From JBHHYN01 sp046757565 (GTDB lineage: Bacteria; Pseudomonadota; Gammaproteobacteria; Eutrophobiales; Eutrophobiaceae), in NCBI GenBank assembly GCA_046757565.1, contig JBHHYN010000040.1, positions 1 to 21,118 of the forward strand: a stretch of DNA of 21,118 bases, written 5' to 3'. The notes under the pieces are model-generated. The model was not told the origin of the DNA, searched no databases, and saw only the letters and a list, made by a program, of their open reading frames with translations. Made by a program: the position numbers and the translations under genes. Positions 16,439-21,118 of this stretch are shown piece by piece (positions within the stretch are counted from its first letter, which is position 1; each line of letters starts with the position of its first letter).

Positions 16439-16711
16439 ATGCCCGAAACAGAAACGAATAACCCTGTAAAATACGACCAGACCCTGGATGCCAAGGGACT
16501 GAATTGTCCCCTGCCCGTGCTAAAAGCAAAGTTGGCATTAAATAAAATGCAAGCGGGCGAAATCCTGCATGTCGAGGCAACCGATCCGCATTCAACCATC
16601 GACTTTGAAGCCTATTGTGCACGCACCGGTCATGAGATCATTCACACAACCGAGATAGAGGATGTGCTTGAGTTTTATATCAGGCGCACAGAAAACCCAA
16701 AAAAAATCTAG
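16439..16711 (+). CDS. tusA: TusA/SirA-family sulfur-carrier protein
   Basis: The 90-residue cytosolic protein has the TusA core: LDAKGLNCPLPVLKAKLAL with the active Cys23 in the CPLP motif, then DFEAYCARTGHEI and a C-terminal strand VLEFYIRR. Family members carry persulfide sulfur for tRNA thiolation, molybdenum cofactor or sulfur oxidation; which of these applies cannot be told. I chose the ATG at 16439 because it gives a typical length; an in-frame ATG at 16415 gives 98 residues. Neither has a good ribosome site. It is divergent from zur, across the Zur box. Confidence 0.85.
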   Translation: MPETETNNPVKYDQTLDAKGLNCPLPVLKAKLALNKMQAGEILHVEATDPHSTIDFEAYCARTGHEIIHTTEIEDVLEFYIRRTENPKKI

Positions 16712-16836
16712 GTTATGCGGGAGAAAATCATTATTGCCGTTAATATCTATCCCTTAACGATCCTTAATCATGGGCCCAGTCCTGCCGGGAACAAATTTTA
16801 AAAATCTGCTGTAATTTGCTCGAGTCTTCGATATCA

Positions 16837-16878
16837 CCTTTCAAGGGTAGGCCTGATGTCCCCCTTTCAGGGTATATA
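16837..16878 (+). promoter_or_regulatory. Paired operator-like direct repeats upstream of the response regulator
   Basis: CCTTTCAAGGGTA (16837-16849) and CCTTTCAGGGTA (16863-16874) are near-identical direct repeats about 26 bp apart. Each contains a partial dyad (CCTT..AAGG, CCCTTTCAGGG). The second runs into TATATA (16873-16878), a possible -10. Spacing of roughly two and a half helix turns suggests a regulator site, possibly for the response regulator itself. The binding factor is unknown. Confidence 0.4.
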
Positions 16879-16940
16879 GACGGCACAAATATGGCGTGTA
16901 CACTACATAACAATCTACAAAGTCGAATTATGGAGTTTCA

Positions 16941-18236
16941 ATGACAGGTGCAAAGATCCTTGTCGTAGATGATGATCAGACAACAGCGAAGATCATCAAG
17001 CTTAAACTCATGAAAATGGGCTACCCAGCTGTTTCAATTGCACGATCAGCTGCTGATGCACTCGATAAAGCCAGGGATTATTGTCCGGATCTGCTGCTGA
17101 TGGACATCAACCTGGGTAAGGGTGAAGACGGCATAGCAGCAGTTGAAAAACTCTCGGAAGAGTGCCATGTCCCGGTAATTTATGTCACCGCGCATGCAGA
17201 TAACGACACCCTGGACCGCGCAATGAAGACACTTCCCCTGGGCTATATCAATAAACCACTAAGAGAAGCTGATCTGCGTGCAACCATTGCCCTTGCGCTG
17301 GAGCAGATAGAAAAAAAAGCTGTAGCAAACGACGGGTTGGGAGATGACGGGGCGAAATTCTGGAAAATACGGATCCGCTGCGACTCGGAAGGTAATATAA
17401 CCCGAACGGGTGCCAGCATTAAAAAGATGTTGGAAATTCATAGCTTAACTGCTATTGATGAACTTCTGCCGAAATCAAATAAAAAACATATTCTTGATTG
17501 TTTACACAACCGGGAATCACAGATTGTGACCCGGAAACTCTGGGACAGGGTATTCTCCTGTGAATATTTCCCGGTCGAGGCTGAAGAATCGGTAGACATC
17601 ACGATCACTGATATCACATTCAGCGGGATGCTGGCCGGCAGCAATATACAGCAGACTATCTTACTGGAAGCACTCAATCATCTCACGACCGGTTTGATTC
17701 TAATCAATGAAAACATGAATATTTTTTATACAAACAAATCAGCGGATAGATTACTTAAAACCGGTCATGGCCTGAAACGCAGCGATGGTTATCTAAGTTG
17801 CCACACCCCGGAAATTACCGCAGAGTTGCAACGCATGATCCTGGAAGGATCGGATCAGATGCTCACAATCAGCAGAGGCCTTGAATCAAAACCGCTGAAT
17901 ATCCTCATTACCCCGCTGGACGCACATAAGGCAAATTATGGCCAGAACCTGCCGATAGCTATCGTCTTCATATTTGAAACATTAGATAATACCGAGCGAA
18001 TGGAAGATGTGCTGCGCAGTCTGTATAACCTGTCACCTATGGAAGCCAGGACTGCCGCAAGACTTGTGCAAACCCCAAACCTGGATCAGGTTGCACGGGC
18101 GCTGGGCGTCACCTCGAACACCACACGCACGCACCTTAAGCGGATCTACACAAAAACCGATACAAACCGCCTGTCCACACTGGTACACATGATAGTCACC
18201 GGACCCGCCGGAATGATCATGCAAGTTAACGAATAG
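16941..18236 (+). CDS. Orphan response regulator: REC - PAS-like - LuxR-type HTH
   Basis: The 431-residue protein has a receiver domain at residues 4-120: acidic pocket Asp11/Asp12, phospho-acceptor Asp55 in LLLMDINLG, then Thr83 and Lys105 (NKPL). A poorly conserved linker (about 125-235) precedes a PAS-like sensor segment (about 240-350, with GLILINENMNIFYTNKSADR). The C-terminal HTH (about 362-420) reads LSPMEARTAARL, then QVARALGVTSNTTRTHLKRIYTKT, a LuxR/GerE-type helix pair. It is likely a phosphorylation-controlled transcription factor with an extra cytosolic signal input. No histidine kinase gene lies nearby. ATG 16941 has TATGGAG six bases upstream. Its target genes are unknown. Confidence 0.88.
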   Translation: MTGAKILVVDDDQTTAKIIKLKLMKMGYPAVSIARSAADALDKARDYCPDLLLMDINLGKGEDGIAAVEKLSEECHVPVIYVTAHADNDTLDRAMKTLPLGYINKPLREADLRATIALALEQIEKKAVANDGLGDDGAKFWKIRIRCDSEGNITRTGASIKKMLEIHSLTAIDELLPKSNKKHILDCLHNRESQIVTRKLWDRVFSCEYFPVEAEESVDITITDITFSGMLAGSNIQQTILLEALNHLTTGLILINENMNIFYTNKSADRLLKTGHGLKRSDGYLSCHTPEITAELQRMILEGSDQMLTISRGLESKPLNILITPLDAHKANYGQNLPIAIVFIFETLDNTERMEDVLRSLYNLSPMEARTAARLVQTPNLDQVARALGVTSNTTRTHLKRIYTKTDTNRLSTLVHMIVTGPAGMIMQVNE

Positions 18237-18255
18237 GAGGTGATATGAATTTCCT

Positions 18256-18294
18256 ATGAAAACATATAGTTATAGACTTTACAACGCAAATTAA
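18256..18294 (+). CDS. Possible 12-residue micro-ORF behind a perfect Shine-Dalgarno (speculative)
   Basis: Directly at the stop codon of the response regulator is AGGAGGTGAT (18235-18244), a full ten-base complement to the 16S 3' end. It is followed by ATG at 18245 (four codons, MNFL, stop). The TGA of that ORF overlaps the ATG at 18256 of a second micro-ORF, MKTYSYRLYNAN. Such a strong site with no proper gene behind it is unusual. It could be chance, a regulatory leader or the remains of a lost downstream gene. Confidence 0.15.
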   Translation: MKTYSYRLYNAN

Positions 18295-18309
18295 CCAGGC
18301 TATTGGCCA

Positions 18310-18732
18310 TCAGCTATCCGCTTCCTGAATGTCGAACGAGTGGGTGATCGTTGCTGTCTTGCCCAGCATGATGGACGCAGAACAATATTTTTCCGCGGAG
18401 AGATGAATCGCACGCTCGACCTGCTTTTCGTTCAGAGCATGGCCGATGAGGATAAAATGCACACGGATTTCGGTAAATACGCTCGGTATATCATCCGCCC
18501 GCTCTGCCGACAGGGCGATTTTACAGTCGATGATGTCCTGGCGGGATTTCTTCAGGATGGAGACGACATCATAACCGGTGCAGGCGCCCATACCGAGTAA
18601 CAACATCTCCATGGGTCTCGGTCCCAGGTTCTTGCCACCCCCTTCAGCAGGGCCGTCGATAACAACCCTGTACCCACCGCATGACTCACCAACAAATGCC
18701 GCCCCGCTCACCCAACTCAAATTTATCTCCAT
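18310..18732 (-). CDS. yhfA: OsmC-family protein, YhfA-like
   Basis: The protein is about 140 residues from the preferred ATG at 18732, which has TTGGAG seven bases upstream. The upstream in-frame ATG at 18774 has no usable site. The OsmC/Ohr fold is seen in GPRPMEMLLLGMGACTGYDVVSILKK (first active Cys region), with the conserved second Cys in SAEKYCSASIMLGKTATITH. Family members are thiol peroxidases or related stress proteins, although the YhfA branch has no firm role. The gene is divergent from the crp-like gene, the same arrangement as yhfA/crp in E. coli, which supports the assignment. Confidence 0.88.
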   Translation of the reverse strand: MEINLSWVSGAAFVGESCGGYRVVIDGPAEGGGKNLGPRPMEMLLLGMGACTGYDVVSILKKSRQDIIDCKIALSAERADDIPSVFTEIRVHFILIGHALNEKQVERAIHLSAEKYCSASIMLGKTATITHSFDIQEADS

Positions 18733-18841
18733 ACGATACTCCAACTGGTTGATTTTATAAAAGGAGAGTACCATAGTTGCCAGTTAATCCTTAAAAACCC
18801 GCTCATTCGAGTTATATTCTAAGGGGAGAGGAGACACGAAA

Positions 18842-19477
18842 ATGGGAGATATATCGTTCGGGAAGATTGATATGACCATCGGGCGCTTTCTTGAGCACTG
18901 CCATCGCAAGAGCTATCCGGCCAAGCAGGTGATTATTAAAGAGGGCGATCCATCCAATGATCTCTATTATCTCATCGATGGCTCTGTCACCGTATTAATC
19001 GAGGATCATAAAGGCAGGGAAATTGTCCTGACTTATCTAAACCCCGGTGATTTTTTTGGTGAAATCGGACTATTTGACGATGAACACAAACGCAGCGCTT
19101 TCGTTCGCTCAAAGACAAAATGTGAAATAGCCCATATCAACTATGATCGGCTCAAAGGCCTGCAGGATCTATTCCCCGACCTTCTTTTCACCATCGCCTC
19201 GCAAATGGCCATTCGACTCAGAAAAACCAGCCGCAAGGTCAGTGACCTGGCTTTTACGGACGTCAAAGGCCGGGTCGCCCGAACGTTAATAGACCTGTGC
19301 AAGGAACCGGATGCCATGACCCACCCGGACGGCATGCTCGTTAAAATCACCCGGCAGGAATTGGGCAGGATCGTCGGCTGTTCCCGCGAGATGGTGGGGC
19401 GTGTCCTCAAGGACCTTGAAGAGGACCACCTGATCTCCGTATCCGGAAAATCCATGGTGGTCTTTGGCACGCGCTGA
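18842..19477 (+). CDS. crp: cAMP receptor protein (CRP/Vfr-type) global transcription regulator
   Basis: The 211-residue protein has the same length and layout as E. coli CRP (210). The cyclic-nucleotide domain reads LSYLN-like 'LTYLNPGDFFGEIGLFDD' then KRSAFVRSKTKCEIA, keeping the Gly-Glu and Arg-Ser cAMP contacts. The C-helix has KTSRKVSDLAF with the Thr-Ser pair that closes the pocket. The recognition helix RQELGRIVGCSREMVGRVL keeps the Arg, Glu and Arg that read TGTGA in CRP. DNA specificity should therefore be CRP-like. Ribosome site GGGGAGAGGAG; ATG 18842. It precedes tRNA-Met, which has its own promoter. Confidence 0.95.
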   Translation: MGDISFGKIDMTIGRFLEHCHRKSYPAKQVIIKEGDPSNDLYYLIDGSVTVLIEDHKGREIVLTYLNPGDFFGEIGLFDDEHKRSAFVRSKTKCEIAHINYDRLKGLQDLFPDLLFTIASQMAIRLRKTSRKVSDLAFTDVKGRVARTLIDLCKEPDAMTHPDGMLVKITRQELGRIVGCSREMVGRVLKDLEEDHLISVSGKSMVVFGTR

Positions 19478-19519
19478 CTGAAGAGGCTGAAGGAGATGGT
19501 TGAAGGTCTCCGGTAATTC

Positions 19520-19548
19520 TTGACAAACCAGGCATTAGAAACCAAAAT
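19520..19548 (+). promoter_or_regulatory. Promoter of tRNA-Met with G+C-rich discriminator
   Basis: A perfect -35 TTGACA lies at 19520-19525, with a 17-bp spacer to CAAAAT (19543-19548). CCCGCTCCG follows, a G+C-rich discriminator typical of stringently controlled stable-RNA promoters. The start is expected about 12-15 nt before the tRNA. Confidence 0.65.
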
Positions 19549-19568
19549 CCCGCTCCGTCTTGGTCCAT

Positions 19569-19645
19569 GGCTATGTAGCTCAGTTGGTTAGAGCGCGGCA
19601 CTCATAACGCTGAGGTCGGTGGTTCAAGTCCACCCATAGCCACCA
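19569..19645 (+). tRNA. metT: Elongator tRNA-Met (anticodon CAT)
   Basis: The 77-nt gene has CCA encoded. The acceptor stem GGCTATG/CATAGCC pairs perfectly. The D-arm is GCTC-GAGC, the anticodon CAT (19603-19605) sits in the loop CTCATAA, and the T-arm is GGTGG-TTCAAGT-CCACC. The sequence closely follows E. coli elongator tRNA-Met; a tRNA-Ile2 reading (lysidine) is less likely. The anticodon stem has one A-C mismatch next to the loop and one G-U pair, which is slightly unusual. Confidence 0.95.
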
Positions 19646-19654
19646 ACTTGACTA
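19634..19654 (+). repeat. Direct repeat copy 1: tRNA-Met 3' end and flank
   Basis: The 21 bp CCATAGCCACCAACTTGACTA cover the tRNA acceptor 3' strand, CCA and nine bases beyond. They match a second copy at 19856-19876 at 19 of 21 positions. The pair could be an old attachment-site duplication or a local duplication. Confidence 0.55.
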
Positions 19655-19855
19655 CACTTCATATCCTCTTCACCGCCTCCAGTTTGTTCCCTGAACCACC
19701 GGTCTCTATCTATGAGGTCGGGGCTGTTGGAATGCATCCCCTGTATTTCCCCTTACAGGCGCACTGCCTGCGACCAATTTCATTCCTAATGAAATGGTCA
19801 AGTCTTCGACAGCTTGTTCACGACGTTGTCTACCACATACGTCCGTGTAGGCGAT
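19646..19855. other. Non-coding segment between the two tRNA-end repeats, with two hairpins
   Basis: No gene is recognisable. Two stem-loops stand out: CCTGTA-TTTCCCCT-TACAGG (19740-19759), and GACCA(A)TTTCATT-CCT-AATGAAATGGTC (19772-19799), a 12-pair stem with one bulged base. Neither is followed by a T-run. A 104-codon plus-strand frame (19648-19962) spans the segment but has no ribosome site and no family resemblance. Confidence 0.5.
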
Positions 19856-19876
19856 CCATAACCACCAACTTTACTA
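19856..19876 (+). repeat. Direct repeat copy 2: imperfect tRNA-Met 3' end
   Basis: CCATAACCACCAACTTTACTA differs from copy 1 at two positions. Sequence upstream of this copy does not fold as a tRNA, so only the tRNA end and its flank are repeated, 222 bp downstream of copy 1. Confidence 0.55.
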
Positions 19877-19950
19877 TCCCAGGGGTCAGAGAAGAATGGC
19901 GCTTACTTAAGCCGGAAAGGCCGGATCCAGGTCGAAATGTAATAAAACCA

Positions 19951-20197
19951 GGAGAGTATTAACACGACTGCATGGATGCAGGACGACTCCATGGAAGGAG
20001 GACGACCGCAGGGACGCGGGAGGTAGAGCAACGTCGGGAACAGTTGCCGAGGTAGAGAACGTCTGGAACACGTTCTCGAGATAGAACGAATCAGGAGACA
20101 GAGTCGAGGAGGTCAAAGCCGAAGATTTTACAGGATGCACAAATGCCGTGGATACAGGAGGTGCGAGAACGGACATGCAGTCGTATTAATCCTATCT
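19951..20197 (+). repeat. Bounded array of short hairpins with GGA loops (candidate sponge RNA or miniature element)
   Basis: At least six consecutive stem-loops are visible on the plus strand, each with GGA in the loop: CTGCA-TGGA-TGCAG (19968), CTCC-ATGGAA-GGAG (19987), CCGC-AGGGAC-GCGG (20006), GCAAC-10 nt-GTTGC (20028), GAGAACGT-CTGGAAC-ACGTTCTC (20055) and CGAATC-AGGAGACA-GAGTCG (20087, one mismatch). Short linkers such as GACGA or GAGGTAGA separate them. Further CAGGATG and CAGGAGG motifs follow. The whole is enclosed by an inverted repeat, ATTAACACGACTGCATG (19958-19974) against 20174-20190, 16 of 17 matching, with extra pairing outward. Seven Ts follow immediately. No promoter is obvious. 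GGA in hairpin loops is how CsrA/RsmA-binding RNAs are built; a structured repeat family is the alternative. Confidence 0.6.
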
Positions 20198-20435
20198 TTT
20201 TTTCTTTCTGCTGTTGAATTATTGCCCGGTTAAATTGCTACAACCAGAATTCTCATGTAAGTATTATTCTTCTCTGACCACTTGATTTTTCTGGGAGGAG
20301 GGAGTCTCCCCCTGGTTTCCGCGTTTCGCTATCCTGCCCCGCTTGAAATCCAGGGCCCACCATCCCTGGTGTGCTCGTTCACCGGGAGAAAGGTCCACCG
20401 GACCTTGCCCTGTCTCCGGCTTGCCCCCTTCCCCT
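20198..20435. other. Non-coding region with several inverted repeats
   Basis: No gene is recognisable. Structures seen are GGGAG-T-CTCCC near 20298-20312; CCAGGG-8 nt-CCCTGG (20350-20369), which on the minus strand overlaps CACC-AGGGAT-GGTG; and the nested hairpin at 20382-20419. Confidence 0.45.
20382..20419 (-). terminator. Nested hairpin downstream of the DUF1566 pseudogene
   Basis: The inner stem AAGGTCC-ACC-GGACCTT (20390-20406) is perfect with seven pairs. The outer arms CCGG(G)AGA and TCTCCGG extend it with one bulge and a short asymmetric loop. On the minus strand it follows the stop at 20436 and ends in CTTTCTC, a poor T-tract, so it is a possible terminator or simply an intergenic palindrome. 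Confidence 0.35.
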
Positions 20436-20993
20436 TCAATAGTACCAAATAACTCGAATCACCAAAGCGTCAAAGTCGCCATCGCGAACAGCCCATCCGA
20501 ACAGATTGCCGATCTTGCTGCCCGCGAGCTGGGCGCCGTCGAAGAAGGTGAAGTTCCACGCGAAGGGGGTATCGGGCGCGAACTCCAACCCGGACCAGTG
20601 GAAGTTGGACTGGACGTTCATGAACAGGTCGAAGTTGTTGTTATTCGTGGTCTCAATCGAACTGAACGCTGTACCACCCAGTTCGTTATAAAACAGATAC
20701 CCCATCTCACTGCCCGTGCAGTTGAATCCGCTACAGGGCCCACTACCATCCGAATTGAGAGCAGTCGGCAGCCGCCAGTCCATAAACCCGCCCACGCACA
20801 GACTCGCCGCCCAACTATTGGCGTTCACCCAGGTCATGCGGCCATCAGTCGTCGAAAACCATCGTCGGATATCGAACCCGCGCCGGCATTCGCATCCACC
20901 AGCCAAGTGATGTCCAGTACGGTGTCGTAGTAGGCCAGCCCCCCCCAGGCGCGACATCAGCGTCGCACTCGCCGTACTTGAACGGAGTTCCAA
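20436..20993 (-). pseudogene. DUF1566 (Lcl_C) domain protein gene, 5'-truncated and twice frameshifted
   Basis: The minus strand encodes a DUF1566 domain: TDGRMTWVNANSWAASL, then GGFMDWRLPTA, a Cys-containing loop and GWAVRDGD near the end. The family's upstream block GGLAYYDTVLDITWL is present but in another frame, between 20940 and about 20870. Reading frames are consistent with one extra base in the run of eight Cs (plus strand) at 20939-20946 and one lost base in a T-run near 20860-20870; the two shifts cancel. Directly upstream is an in-frame TAA and no signal peptide, so the 5' end is missing. The only start candidate is TTG. These proteins are usually secreted or surface exposed; no function is claimed. 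Confidence 0.75.
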
Positions 20994-21118
20994 TTAATTT
21001 CTCTTTCACTCACATCTGGTTTCGTTTGCCATTCCAGTCCAGTTCCATCTCCCGCTTATCCCAAAATAAGGCTCTTCAGCAGAATCTGTGGGTTAACAAG
21101 AAAGACTTTTGAATAAAA

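Noticed and set aside
19648..19962. 104-codon plus-strand frame after the tRNA
   Set aside because: It starts a few bases after CCA without a ribosome site, runs through hairpins and the repeated tRNA end, and resembles no protein family.
19965..20190. CRISPR array reading of the repeats at 19965-20190
   Set aside because: Repeat units are not of constant sequence or length; only the loop GGA and short linkers recur, and no cas genes are present.
20250..20275. GacA/UvrY-type box (TGTAAG...CTTACA) near the hairpin array
   Set aside because: Only a TGTAAG half-site is present, downstream of the array rather than upstream, with no proper second half.

Overview
This 21.1 kb window reads as the chromosome of a gammaproteobacterium of moderate G+C. 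The evidence is a Crp/Vfr-type regulator nearly identical in layout to E. coli CRP and divergent from an OsmC-family gene (as in E. coli crp/yhfA), a zur-znuACB cluster with a Zur palindrome, an AroG-type DAHP synthase, hinT, and a PII-like gene inside a czc operon. I cannot name the genus. The main theme is transition-metal handling: an efflux island on the left, zinc uptake and its regulator in the middle, and global regulators plus a repeat-rich intergenic region on the right.

Left part (1-5100). On the minus strand, a three-gene operon (2293 to 94) encodes a secreted heavy-metal-associated domain protein, an outer-membrane barrel protein and a membrane-anchored NHL beta-propeller. It lies behind a textbook MerR-family promoter (19-bp spacer with a dyad), but no MerR gene is present here. 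Next to it is a deletion scar. The 3' end of a P-type metal ATPase with a C-terminal HMA domain (minus) abuts the 3' third of a cusA-like RND gene (plus). The cusA remnant also carries a stop codon and a frameshift.

Metal efflux operon (4155-11524, minus). Gene order in the direction of transcription is czcI-like, czcC, czcB, czcA, a PII-like signalling protein, and a CDF zinc exporter. It encodes a full tripartite RND pump from inner membrane to outside, a cytosolic metal exporter that can feed the periplasm, and a PII-family protein of the kind previously noted beside heavy-metal RND pumps.

Middle (11525-16711). hinT and aroG lie on the plus strand. They converge with a minus-strand operon zur-znuA-znuC-znuB for high-affinity zinc uptake. 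A perfect 19-bp Zur palindrome sits between zur and a divergent tusA-like gene. Zinc uptake and zinc-type efflux systems are therefore only about 2 kb apart.

Right part (16941-21118). A REC-PAS-LuxR orphan response regulator is followed by an OsmC-family gene (minus), a crp/vfr gene (plus) and an elongator tRNA-Met. About 790 bp of non-coding DNA follows. It holds a second imperfect copy of the tRNA 3' end, several hairpins and, most notably, a bounded array of six or more short hairpins, each with GGA in its loop, enclosed by a long inverted repeat that runs into a T-tract (19951-20203). This array is the best candidate for an undescribed element: either a CsrB/Rsm-like sponge RNA or a structured miniature mobile element. 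The window ends in a 5'-truncated, twice-frameshifted DUF1566 pseudogene.
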